Assembly: GCA_022820485.1 (NCBI GenBank)
Contig: JAJEFJ010000068.1
Span: forward strand, 1 to 64,000
DNA from: Candidatus Latescibacterota bacterium
GTDB lineage: Bacteria > Latescibacterota > UBA2968 > UBA8231
Reading direction: 5' to 3'
Length of the DNA: 64,000 nt
Below, piece after piece: positions 25,862-34,278 of this stretch. Each line of letters starts with the position of its first letter. Position 1 is the first letter of the stretch. A program made the translations under genes and the position numbers. The notes under the pieces were generated by a model. That model was not told where the DNA came from and searched no databases. It saw only the letters and a program-made list of their open reading frames with translations.

Positions 25862-27301
25862 TCAGCGAAAAGTGCGAAAGTTTAAGAAGACCTTTTCCCC
25901 GTCCGCCACCGCCACCTCGGGCAACGTCTCTACGGCTAGGACCCGCCCTCGGTCGTCGAGCAATTCTAGGGTCGGCGCGGCCGTGCCTGGAGCCACCGCC
26001 AGCCGGGCGATGCGGATGGCGTGTGGTAGCGCCAGCCAGCCGCGCGTGTCGGCCGCCTCGGTCGCCACGCCGAAGAGGTTGACCAAGCCGCCCAGCGCTT
26101 GGCCCAAACTCTCCTTGGCCCAGTCATTCTCGTCGTCGTCATCATCGTCCTCAAAGGCTTTTTCAATGCTCTTGGACGCTAGGTATTTGGCCAAGTTGCG
26201 GGCGACGGCGCGCAGCAGAATGGTATCGAATTTCTGCGCAAAGGTCCGCTGGGCTATCGCGTCCAAGTCCTCGGCTGTGGCCGCCAGCGCACTGTGGTCG
26301 CCAGCACGCAACCGCACCCCGGCTACCTGCGAGGGCACCTCCCGGTATTCGGGCAGCGCCACCTTAAGCCAGTAATCCACGTGCCCGCGCTTATAGACGT
26401 GCGGGTGGTGATAGCGATGGACGGCCCGCTCCGACACCGTCCACACTTCCCACTTCCCTTCGTCCTCCAAAATCGGCACACTGAACTCGACCTGGTGCTT
26501 GCGGGGCACGAAGCCGCTCTCGACGAAAACCACCAACTCGCCACCGGAGGCCGGCTGCATCTCCTCTGGCCCAAGCTGGTAGCGCTCAGTGTATTCCGCA
26601 ACCTCATCTTCGTATCCCAGCCGCTTGGCCAGCCGCGCCAGGTCAATTATCAGCATCCGCGGCGCTTGCAGATCAAAGGCCGCTTCGTACGCACGATAGC
26701 CCTTTAGGGCATCTTTGTAGGAAATGTACGCGTCGTTCCACTCGCCTTCAGCCTCAAAAAAAAGTCCCGTCATGTACTGCAAAAAGGCATCGTTTTTATA
26801 GCTGAGTTCGTATTCGGCCTGTTGCGCGTAGTTTTCGAGCTTCAGGTTGGCTTTGCGGCACTCGACTAACGCCGCCTGCCGGTCGCCCAGCCGGGCGTAG
26901 TTCATGGCGCGGTAGTAGTGGATCAGGGCTAACTCAAACTCCTCGCCTCGGTAGGCGACAATCGAGTCATTGGACAGCAAGGCCGCGATTTCGCGCGAGA
27001 CCGAGCGGGTGTAAAGCTGGTCGCTTAACCGCTCAGCCCGTTCAAACTCCACGTTGGACGCCTCGTATTGGCCTTGATAGTGCAAAATCAGCCCTTTTTC
27101 TAGGTGGTAGAGCAGCTTATTGGTCTTGCCGGAGGGCTTTTCCAGCTTGCCGAGGGCCGCTTCGTAGTTGCCCTTTTCTAGCTGGTTGAGCGAACGGGAC
27201 ACATAGCCCGAATAAGCGGCCCCGCAACCGCTCAACAAGAGCAGCAGGACCACGCTGAGACCGATGACCGATCTGCTGCTTCCCTGCATAAGTGATTCCA
27301 T
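25862..27301 (-). CDS. COG3014-like TPR lipoprotein
   Basis: About 479 residues: a lipoprotein signal (LLLLLSGCGAAYSGY), then TPR-like helices (LEKGNYEAALGKLEKP, GLILHYQGQYEASNVEFERAERL, AMNYARLGDRQAALVECRKAN). A beta-rich region with a short acidic run (EDDDDDDEN) follows. This is the arrangement of COG3014 proteins, which neighbour LpoB-like genes in many bacteria. GAGGG 7 nt upstream supports the ATG at 27301 over the start of the open frame at 27355. Confidence 0.78.
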   Translation of the reverse strand: MESLMQGSSRSVIGLSVVLLLLLSGCGAAYSGYVSRSLNQLEKGNYEAALGKLEKPSGKTNKLLYHLEKGLILHYQGQYEASNVEFERAERLSDQLYTRSVSREIAALLSNDSIVAYRGEEFELALIHYYRAMNYARLGDRQAALVECRKANLKLENYAQQAEYELSYKNDAFLQYMTGLFFEAEGEWNDAYISYKDALKGYRAYEAAFDLQAPRMLIIDLARLAKRLGYEDEVAEYTERYQLGPEEMQPASGGELVVFVESGFVPRKHQVEFSVPILEDEGKWEVWTVSERAVHRYHHPHVYKRGHVDYWLKVALPEYREVPSQVAGVRLRAGDHSALAATAEDLDAIAQRTFAQKFDTILLRAVARNLAKYLASKSIEKAFEDDDDDDENDWAKESLGQALGGLVNLFGVATEAADTRGWLALPHAIRIARLAVAPGTAAPTLELLDDRGRVLAVETLPEVAVADGEKVFLNFRTFR

Positions 27302-27380
27302 CCATTGCCCTCGCGCCAGCGACATCCACGAGTAACCGTGTGCCATATATAACACCTAAGCGCGGGAAAAGTGTCCCTTT

Positions 27381-27554
27381 TTATTTAACTCGTTCGACCC
27401 GGAGCGACGCACCAGCGCACACCGCCGCCAACGCCCGCGGCTCGCTGTCGATGTGTCCGAGGACATTGACTTCGCCTACCAGCCGACACTCGTCGCCCGA
27501 CTCCTGAAAACTTGCCCAAGCCTTTGACTTTTCATAATATAAGTGCCCATTCAT
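27381..27554 (-). CDS. Possible small protein (57 residues)
   Basis: An open frame divergent from the oxidoreductase gene, starting MNGHLYYEKSKAWASF and ending LRVERVK. It has ordinary composition but no recognised motif and only a weak GC-rich ribosome binding site. If it is not a gene, 27302-27589 is simply the divergent intergenic region. Confidence 0.3.
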   Translation of the reverse strand: MNGHLYYEKSKAWASFQESGDECRLVGEVNVLGHIDSEPRALAAVCAGASLRVERVK

Positions 27555-27589
27555 CGCCCGCAAAAACGCCCGTCGCACAGGTAAAAATC

Positions 27590-28627
27590 ATGGAAAAACC
27601 CAATGTCGCTGTCATCGGCTACGGCTTTGCCGGCCGCTGCTTCCACGCCTATCTCGTAGGGCTGGCCAGCGGCCTGAACCTCTACGGCATTGCCACCAGT
27701 CGGTCGGAAGCCCGCGACCAGATTCAGCGCGACTTGGGGGTAAAGACCTTCCGCCACTTCGACGAGGTGCTGGCCGACCCAGCCGTCGATTTAGTCGTCC
27801 TCGCCACGCCCAACGACCTCCATGCCCCGCACGCGATCCAAGCGCTAGCAGCGGGCAAACACGTCGTCACCGACAAGCCCATGTGCTTGAACATGGCCGA
27901 AGCCGACCAGATGATCGCCGCCAGCCAAGCGCACGACCGCTTGCTCAGCGTCTTTCAGAACCGCCGCTGGGACGGCGATTTCCTCGCCGTAAAAGACGCG
28001 CTGGCCCGAGGGCTGCTCGGCGATCTCTTTTTGCTAGAGATATTCTGGGGCCAATACGGCCCCCCGCGCGGCTGGCGCAGCATCGCACAGCACGGCGGCG
28101 GCAAATTCTTCGATCTAGGCGCGCATCTGGTCGATCAAGCTCTCCAACTCATCGACGCGCCGCTCGCAAAGGTTTACGCCACCTTCCACTCCGGCGATCC
28201 GCTCAGCATTGACGTCGAGTCCCACGCGCTGGCCGTGCTCCACTTTGCCAACGGCGTCGAAGCGCGCGTGGAGACCTCGTCGCTGGCGGGCAAAGCCAAA
28301 CCGCGCTGGTACGTGTTGGGCACGGAAGGTGCGCTGGTCAAAGAGGGCGTTGACCCGCAGGAAAAGGCCATGATCGCCGGCGACATCGACGCGGCCGAAG
28401 AAGCGCCCGAGCACTACGCCCGCCTCTATCGGCCAGCGGAGGAAACCATCATGGAGACGGCACCCGGCCGCTGGCGTTCCTACTACGAAAACATCGCCGA
28501 TGCGCTAGCCGGCCGCGCCGCGCTAGCCGTCACCGCCCAAAGCGTGCGGCAGACCATGGTCGCCATTGAGGCCGCCCGGCTCTCCGCGGCCGAGCAGCGG
28601 CCCGTGTCCCCGGAGGAAGTCGGGTGA
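27590..28627 (+). CDS. Gfo/Idh/MocA-family oxidoreductase
   Basis: The 345-residue protein has an N-terminal Rossmann fold (VAVIGYGFAGRCFHAYL), the family's DLVVLATPNDLH and the Lys-Pro motif in HVVTDKPMCLNMAEAD, then a C-terminal alpha/beta domain (GGGKFFDLGAHLVDQAL with the catalytic-region His). Such enzymes use NAD(P) on sugars, inositols or biliverdin-like compounds. The next gene starts inside its stop (GTGA overlap). The first about 150 nt recur in degenerate form at 34.1 kb. Confidence 0.9.
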   Translation: MEKPNVAVIGYGFAGRCFHAYLVGLASGLNLYGIATSRSEARDQIQRDLGVKTFRHFDEVLADPAVDLVVLATPNDLHAPHAIQALAAGKHVVTDKPMCLNMAEADQMIAASQAHDRLLSVFQNRRWDGDFLAVKDALARGLLGDLFLLEIFWGQYGPPRGWRSIAQHGGGKFFDLGAHLVDQALQLIDAPLAKVYATFHSGDPLSIDVESHALAVLHFANGVEARVETSSLAGKAKPRWYVLGTEGALVKEGVDPQEKAMIAGDIDAAEEAPEHYARLYRPAEETIMETAPGRWRSYYENIADALAGRAALAVTAQSVRQTMVAIEAARLSAAEQRPVSPEEVG

Positions 28628-29214
28628 AACTCCGGCCGGGCAACTACGGCAAGGAGACCAGCTTTGAGGTCCGAACCTTCGACGCGGAGATGCCCCTCGA
28701 CGAATACGCCCGCCTGCCCAAGCACCCGCTCTATCTGGTACTCGACAATTTGCGCAGCGCCTTCAATGTTGGCTCGATCTTTCGCACGGCCGACGCCGCC
28801 CGCTTGCAAGGCATCTACACCTGCGGCTACACGGCCCATCCACCCCATCCCAAGCTCGACAAGACGGCGTTGGGCACCCTTGCGTACATCGAGACCCGCC
28901 ACTTCGCCACCACCCTCCAAGCCATTGAGCACTTGCGCGCGCGCCAAGTGCCGGTGTGGGCGCTGGAAACGACATCGCAAAGCCGCTGCTACACCGAGCT
29001 GGATTATCCGCGTCCCTTGGCCCTCATCGTGGGCAATGAAGCCCTCGGCGTGAGTTGCGACGCGCTTGAGTGCTGCGACGAACTGGTTGAGATTCCGATG
29101 TACGGCTACAAAAACAGCCTCAATGTGGCCGCGGCCAGCGCCGTCCTCGTCTTTGAGGTCCTGCGCCAATGGCAGACCGTAAGCCCCACCTGCCAGCCCA
29201 CCGCCCATGCCTGA
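28624..29214 (+). CDS. SpoU/TrmH-family RNA 2'-O-methyltransferase
   Basis: The 196-residue protein contains the three SpoU (SPOUT knot) motifs: VLDNLRSAFNVGSIFRTADA, PLALIVGNEALGVS and VEIPMYGYKNSLNVAAASAVLVFE. It lacks an N-terminal RNA-binding extension. The GTG start overlaps the oxidoreductase stop. Its final 38 nt, including the ATGCCTGA overlap that begins clcA at 34271, are duplicated at 34243-34280, which suggests clcA originally followed this gene. Confidence 0.92.
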   Translation: MKLRPGNYGKETSFEVRTFDAEMPLDEYARLPKHPLYLVLDNLRSAFNVGSIFRTADAARLQGIYTCGYTAHPPHPKLDKTALGTLAYIETRHFATTLQAIEHLRARQVPVWALETTSQSRCYTELDYPRPLALIVGNEALGVSCDALECCDELVEIPMYGYKNSLNVAAASAVLVFEVLRQWQTVSPTCQPTAHA

Positions 29215-29216
29215 AG
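29179..29216 (+). repeat. Copy A of the spoU tail / clcA start duplication
   Basis: These 38 bases match 34243-34280 at 37 positions. They contain the last codons of spoU and the overlapping ATGCCTGAAG that starts clcA in the other copy. After 29216 the two loci diverge completely, so the ATG here is an orphan clcA start. Confidence 0.9.
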
Positions 29217-29377
29217 CTCTTGGATGGAGTGCATCCTGCCCTGCTCGCCCAATGTGTCGCCCACTTCCCACCTCTGTACCCCTGCCGCTACACTCCCGCG
29301 CGCCCTAGCCCCGTCCTGTCCCTGAGCCGCCGCCATGGCACAGTTTTTGCCATCAAATCAATTCGTAATTGCTTGTC

Positions 29378-30280
29378 ATGGCCGAATTCGACACCATCGC
29401 CAAACGGCTCATCCAAACCCACCCAACCGACTTCGCCCGCTTCGCCCTCCAGCGAGACGACATCCAACGCGTCGAAGTGCTCGACACCGAGCAGCCCTCC
29501 ATTCGCCACACCGACAGCCTCCTCCGCGTACAACTCGCCGACGAGGAGGTGCTGCTCCTCCACGAGTTTCAAACCACCGACGACCCGGCCATGCCCCGCC
29601 GCATGGCCAGCTACATCGGCCGCTGTATCGAGCAGTATGGCTTGCCCGTGTACGCCCACGTCTTCTACCTGCGCCCCAACGCCGGACGACGCGATCCGGG
29701 CTACTACCTGCAGGCGCATCCCCACTATCCGGTCGCCATCCACTACAAGGTCATTCGCCTGAGACAACTGCCCGGTCAAGCCGTGCTCGACGGTGGGTTG
29801 GTGGGCTTGCTGCCGTTTGCGCCGCTGATGCAGCCGCCGGCCGATCAGGTCAAGGCGGCGTGGTTAGAGCAGTGCATCGCCCGGGCGGCGGCGCTGACGC
29901 TGGCGCGGCCCGACAAGGCTGACGTACTCGCGGGACTGGCTATTTTGAGCGGGTTGGCGTATAATCCACAGACGATCACGGCCATTCTTTCCAAGGAGCA
30001 ACTCATGGACATTCTCCGCGAATCCTCATTTGCCCAGTATCTGACCGCCAGTGCCCGTGAGGAGGCCCTCAAGCAAGGCATCGAGCAAGGAGGCCGAGAG
30101 TGCGCCGTTGAAGCACTGCTCGACGTGCTGGAGATTCGCTTTGGGCTGGCGGCGTCCGATCCGTTGGCTGCCCGCCTTAGAGCCATCAACGATGGGCCGC
30201 GCCTCAAGCAGTTGCTTCGCACGGCCATCCAAGTGCCCAGCCTCCAAGCCTTTAGCAACCTGTTAGACGCCGACGAGTAA
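29378..30280 (+). CDS. Rpn family PD-(D/E)XK nuclease / putative transposase with DUF4351-like tail
   Basis: The 300-residue protein begins MAEFDTIAKRLIQTHP, has the nuclease core with DSLLRVQL and EEVLLLHEFQTTDDPAMPRRMASYIGR (the characteristic E-x-Q of this clade), and ends with a DUF4351-type helical segment (LEIRFG through LLRTAIQVPSLQAF). Rpn proteins are DNA endonucleases implicated in recombination and phage conflict. It lies inside the segment bounded by the gfo-spoU duplication. Confidence 0.85.
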   Translation: MAEFDTIAKRLIQTHPTDFARFALQRDDIQRVEVLDTEQPSIRHTDSLLRVQLADEEVLLLHEFQTTDDPAMPRRMASYIGRCIEQYGLPVYAHVFYLRPNAGRRDPGYYLQAHPHYPVAIHYKVIRLRQLPGQAVLDGGLVGLLPFAPLMQPPADQVKAAWLEQCIARAAALTLARPDKADVLAGLAILSGLAYNPQTITAILSKEQLMDILRESSFAQYLTASAREEALKQGIEQGGRECAVEALLDVLEIRFGLAASDPLAARLRAINDGPRLKQLLRTAIQVPSLQAFSNLLDADE

Positions 30281-30389
30281 AGAGAACCGGGGCCGGTCGC
30301 CTGTACCGCCGTTTGCGTCGTAACGTCAGTAGCTTAACACAAAGCGATTGCACGTTGTCAAGCAGTCCCCTTGGCGGCGACGATTCCGC

Positions 30390-33300
30390 TCAGCGAATCA
30401 ACGCCAACTTAGCCGTTTGGACGGCCTCGCCCGCGTGCAACACAACCCAATAGACCCCAGAAGCCACCTCTGCGCCCATATCCGTGCGACCGTCCCAACG
30501 CACGCGATGCGTGCCGGCAGCCATCCCACCGTCGGCCAACGCGCGAATCTGCTGACCCATCAAATTATAGATGGCGAGCCGCACAGGACCGGCCTCGGCT
30601 AAGGCAAAAGGAATGGTCACTTCGGCGTTGAACGGCGAGGGAAAGGGATCGCCTAGACCGGAGACTAGGCCATCCAGTAGCTCGGACAGAAGCTGCATCC
30701 CGGCGACGGGCTTGGCACTAGGCGGTTCTCCCACCGACACGTCCTTCAATTGCCAGCGGGAAAAACCTGATGTGCGGTTTTGGTTGAAGGTATTGCGGAA
30801 CTCGATAATATTTGTGCCAGAACGCAGGTCTGCGCGGTCTAAGATGAGATACCAACTCGTCCAGTCTTCGCTCTCTGGAATATCGGCGTAAGATTGTTCG
30901 TTAAGAAAAATATCGATTTCGCCATTGATTATTTCCTTTACCGAAAAATAACACGCGAGATCGCGACTAGCCCCACCAAAGCCGAACTTGACGCTTTTTG
31001 GATTTTTGGTAACCGCAGGCGGACTGTAGCCGAAGAGCCCTCTGCTCGGCAGAGACTCCACCACTTCGCCTTCAACAATAATGCGCTTAGTCCCGGAAGA
31101 CTGAGATCCGGTAACGACGACCTTCACTTCTCCGCTTTGCGCCCCAGCCGGAACCTTAACCACGATTCGGCTGTCGCTCCAAGTCACGTAATCGCTGGAC
31201 GATGGTCGGACATTAGGCGCAAATAGGACGTAACTACTCCCCCGGCTGCTTCTGAAATTAGCCCCAGTCAGCGTCAGACGATCCCCGGGTTTGACTCTGC
31301 TCGGCGAAACACTGGCCAAGTAGGGGCTTGTTATCTCCAAGCGGATGGCGTTGCTCGTTCCTGCCGAGGTACGGACGGTGACATTGCCAGAGCGCACATT
31401 CGTAGGAACGCGAAACCGGATGCGGGTATTCGACCAACTAGCCAACGCAGAGGAAGGGAGCGCTATCGAACCAAGCCGAACCGTACTGCTTCCTCGCGAG
31501 GAACCGAAGTTGCTTCCAGTGACCGTCACGCCTTGATTGTACTGTACTTGACGGGGAGAGACAGACGAGATTTGAGGAGACCTACTTTCGATTTGAAGCC
31601 GCTTCGTCCCCGACGTCCCATTCGAAGTAGTAACCTGTACATTGCCACTTCGCGCTCTAGCTGGAACCTTCACGACAATTCTGCTGTTGGACCAACTCAC
31701 ATAGTCCGCAGCAGAAGGCCGTACATTAGATATAAAGAAAACGTATCCAGTACCTCGTCTTGTACCAAAATTGCCACCCGCTAGCGTCAGGCGATCCCCT
31801 GTTTTTGCTCGCGTTGGCGAGATCCTCGTCAGATACGGGCTCGTTATTTGTAGGCGAATGGCATTACTGGTGCCTTGGGACGTTCTAACGCTCAGGTTGC
31901 CAGGGGGCGTATTGCGAGGAATACGGAACTGTATCCTGCTATTGGACCAAGAGTAAAACGAAGAGGAAGGAATCACGACCGAACCAACTCGCACGGAACT
32001 GCTGCCCCGAGACGAACCAAAATTGCTCCCGCTTATAGTAACAACCGCATTCGCCCTTGGATTCTGTGGAGAGACGCGGCTGATCCGAGGAGAGGTATTT
32101 GCGGAAACTCGCATAATCGGCAACACGAGTTTGCCGTATCCGCTATCGTTGTCCCTTCCCCGAGGTCCTATGTCAACCGTTGCCGCAACAAGCGCGTTCC
32201 ACAATTGCCTGCGCGAATACGATGGATTGGCCGACTTGATTAAAGCCGCCGCGCCGGCGACGTGGGGTGCCGCGAAGGAGGTTCCGCCAAAGACGTACGG
32301 CGCATGAGAAACCGTCGATACTCCAGTAGGGGCGACGAGTTCGGGTTTGATGCGTCCATCGGTTGTAGGCCCTCGCGAGCTATAGTCTTCAATCCGGCCA
32401 GCATTCCAATTTCTATGATAGATTGCCCCGACGCTCATAGCTCCTCTGGCGTCCGCGGGACTCAAGATACTGTTCTTCGCAACCGCATACTCTGCAAAAT
32501 CGTGATCAAGCGACCATATTTTTAGCCTTCTGGGCCGGGCGTCCTCGCTGCGAACAGAAATTCCATACTCTCCCGATCTCTCTGCCTTGTATTCGATTGA
32601 TTCTACAGGTTCGCCCCCGGAGATATTTTGACGATCAGTACTTTCGGCGACGGTTTCTAAATCGCCGGAGGAATTTACAAAATCGAGGTACAAGTCGTAG
32701 TTCTCACGCGAGCTAGGCCAATCATTCCACGTCAAGAAAATACTTATCTCATCCCCTTTCTCCGCTTCAAAAGCTATCACCTCGTCTTCGTTGCTAAAGT
32801 TGTGCCAACCGTCATCATCGCTGTCAGACCAGAACCCATCGTAATGGCTCTTGGCGTTATTGCCCGCTGAAGTCACCCATAGGATGCCTTTGTCAGCAGC
32901 GTCATTTACAATGTCGCAGGCCAACCCTCTCCCGTCGCCAATGCCTGTGCCAAACCAGCCACTAGAATAATTGATTATGTCGATACCGTTCCGTATGGCA
33001 CGGTCTTTGGCGTTTTCAAAGTCAACCATATCCCCAGTCTTATAGAGATAGAGTTCGGCTTCCGGGGCCACATCGTGGACGATCTCAGCACACGCCGTGC
33101 CGTGGACGCTGTCGCCGGCGTATATCCCCTCACCCGTATAATCGTAGTACCACCAACGCTCCGGCATATCCCAAGACAGTTCTTTAGCCCCCTTAAATCC
33201 GCTATCAATAATGGCCACCTTGACCCCTTTTCCTTTCACACCCGCCGAGTGATTAGCCAACGCGCCGATGCGGGAAACTCCCTCGCTGATCGTCGCCTGA

Positions 33301-33698
33301 GAATGCGGCCGATGCGGCTTGCGGACAAAGCGAACCCCCGGTAGTTCCGAAATCGCCATCAGAGACGCCGCCGGAACCGAAATCCGCATCAGACTCTTAG
33401 ACTGCGCCAGAACCCACCCCCCAAGAGCCGCCAACGACGACGTATCAATCGAAGCCGACGCTTGGCCGAGATGCGGAACCAAGATAACGACGACCGTATC
33501 CTGTAAATCGCGGGTCGGCTTGGCCGCCCCCGGCGTTGCCAAATCCCACAACGCACTCTGTATCTTGGCCGGGCCGTCGGGCCTGTCAGGTGTGAAGTCT
33601 ATGTTCTGTCCCGAAAGAGGTACATAACCAAAAACGCCCAAGAAAAGGGCGATAATAATTTTATAACGATTAATTGGGGACCAATACAGACTGCACAT
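30390..33698 (-). CDS. Secreted subtilisin-like (S8) protease with four IPT/TIG domains and FlgD-like C-terminus
   Basis: About 1,102 residues: signal peptide (IIIALFLGVFGYVPLSG), pro-region, S8 catalytic domain with D165 (VAIIDSGF), H199 (SVHGTACAEIV) and S474 (GGTSFAAPHVAGAAALI). Four IPT/TIG Ig-like domains (about 535-870) follow in an A-B-A-B order, then a beta domain and a last about 80 residues matching FlgD-Ig/T9SS-type sorting domains (PSPFNAEVTIPFALAEAGPVRLAIYNLMGQQIRAL). It is probably exported to the surface by a type IX-like or related route. The ATG at 33698 with GGAG upstream is preferred over the longer frame from 33776. GC content is lower than that of its neighbours. Confidence 0.9.
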   Translation of the reverse strand: MCSLYWSPINRYKIIIALFLGVFGYVPLSGQNIDFTPDRPDGPAKIQSALWDLATPGAAKPTRDLQDTVVVILVPHLGQASASIDTSSLAALGGWVLAQSKSLMRISVPAASLMAISELPGVRFVRKPHRPHSQATISEGVSRIGALANHSAGVKGKGVKVAIIDSGFKGAKELSWDMPERWWYYDYTGEGIYAGDSVHGTACAEIVHDVAPEAELYLYKTGDMVDFENAKDRAIRNGIDIINYSSGWFGTGIGDGRGLACDIVNDAADKGILWVTSAGNNAKSHYDGFWSDSDDDGWHNFSNEDEVIAFEAEKGDEISIFLTWNDWPSSRENYDLYLDFVNSSGDLETVAESTDRQNISGGEPVESIEYKAERSGEYGISVRSEDARPRRLKIWSLDHDFAEYAVAKNSILSPADARGAMSVGAIYHRNWNAGRIEDYSSRGPTTDGRIKPELVAPTGVSTVSHAPYVFGGTSFAAPHVAGAAALIKSANPSYSRRQLWNALVAATVDIGPRGRDNDSGYGKLVLPIMRVSANTSPRISRVSPQNPRANAVVTISGSNFGSSRGSSSVRVGSVVIPSSSFYSWSNSRIQFRIPRNTPPGNLSVRTSQGTSNAIRLQITSPYLTRISPTRAKTGDRLTLAGGNFGTRRGTGYVFFISNVRPSAADYVSWSNSRIVVKVPARARSGNVQVTTSNGTSGTKRLQIESRSPQISSVSPRQVQYNQGVTVTGSNFGSSRGSSTVRLGSIALPSSALASWSNTRIRFRVPTNVRSGNVTVRTSAGTSNAIRLEITSPYLASVSPSRVKPGDRLTLTGANFRSSRGSSYVLFAPNVRPSSSDYVTWSDSRIVVKVPAGAQSGEVKVVVTGSQSSGTKRIIVEGEVVESLPSRGLFGYSPPAVTKNPKSVKFGFGGASRDLACYFSVKEIINGEIDIFLNEQSYADIPESEDWTSWYLILDRADLRSGTNIIEFRNTFNQNRTSGFSRWQLKDVSVGEPPSAKPVAGMQLLSELLDGLVSGLGDPFPSPFNAEVTIPFALAEAGPVRLAIYNLMGQQIRALADGGMAAGTHRVRWDGRTDMGAEVASGVYWVVLHAGEAVQTAKLALIR

Positions 33699-33715
33699 AT
33701 AAGCATTCTCCGCAT

Positions 33716-33830
33716 GTAGGGGGTGGAGGCGGCTCCCACAGTATTGGGGAGCCGGGCCTTGTCCACCTTCACGCACAGAATGATGCGGGAACGTTCTGTC
33801 TATTTACCGACAGCAGGGAGCAACCCCCGC
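33716..33830 (-). promoter_or_regulatory. Candidate structured mRNA leader of the protease gene
   Basis: Two nested helices lie directly upstream of the protease start. A long stem (33722-33767) pairs GGTGGA/TCCACC, GGC/GCC and GGCTCCC/GGGAGCC around a 9-nt loop. A second element (about 33785-33830) pairs GCGGG/CCCGC and encloses a TGTC/GACA hairpin. There is no U-run, so these are not ordinary terminators. I do not recognise a known riboswitch class. Confidence 0.4.
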
Positions 33831-34140
33831 CGCTTTATATCGGCTCTTGTATTCAACAGAAGACCCGACATGCGGGTTTCTGTGCGAGAAAGTGGACAGC
33901 TTGAAGATAGGAACACAGAACAGAGAGTTCAAACGGAGGCACCTTACTACGCAACCCAAACCGGCTGGGCCTATAGCGCCTCAAATCCCGTTGCCCGTTA
34001 CAGCGCGATCACCACCCTAGACGACTTAGGGCAGGTGGGGGATTTCCTGCCCTCCGGTCTAACTTCCAATGAAAGCCAACTTTGCTTATATATAAATGCC
34101 CGTTTGTCCGTCACAAAAACGCTGTCGCACAAGTAAAATC
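33831..34140. other. Non-coding stretch before the gfo-spoU relic
   Basis: No convincing gene. It holds a small ACCCG/CGGGT hairpin near 33864, an 8-bp perfect hairpin at 34028-34053 (AGGGCAGG/CCTGCCCT, 10-nt loop), and from about 34085 a diverged copy of the upstream region of the oxidoreductase gene at 27.5 kb. Confidence 0.6.
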
Positions 34141-34278
34141 ATGGAAAAACCCAATGTCGTCATCGGTTATGGCTTTGCCGGCCGCTGCTTCCACGCCTAT
34201 CTAGTGGGGCTGGCCAGCGACCAGATTCAGCGCGACTTGGGAGTAAGCCCCACCTGCCAGCCCACTGCCCATGCCTGA
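34141..34278 (+). pseudogene. Chimeric mini-gene: front of gfo fused to end of spoU
   Basis: The 45-residue frame begins MEKPNVVIGYGFAGRCFHAY like the oxidoreductase at 27590. It skips a 45-nt segment (27671-27715 in the full copy), continues DQIQRDLGV, then joins at a GTAA shared by both parents to the final residues of SpoU (SPTCQPTAHA). All length changes are multiples of three and several base changes are synonymous. The stop overlaps the clcA start (ATGCCTGA). It is either a relic or a retained leader-like peptide. Confidence 0.85.

Noticed and set aside
33723..34136. 137-codon plus-strand frame between the protease and the gfo-spoU relic
   Set aside because: Spans hairpins and a diverged copy of non-coding sequence; composition is not protein-like.
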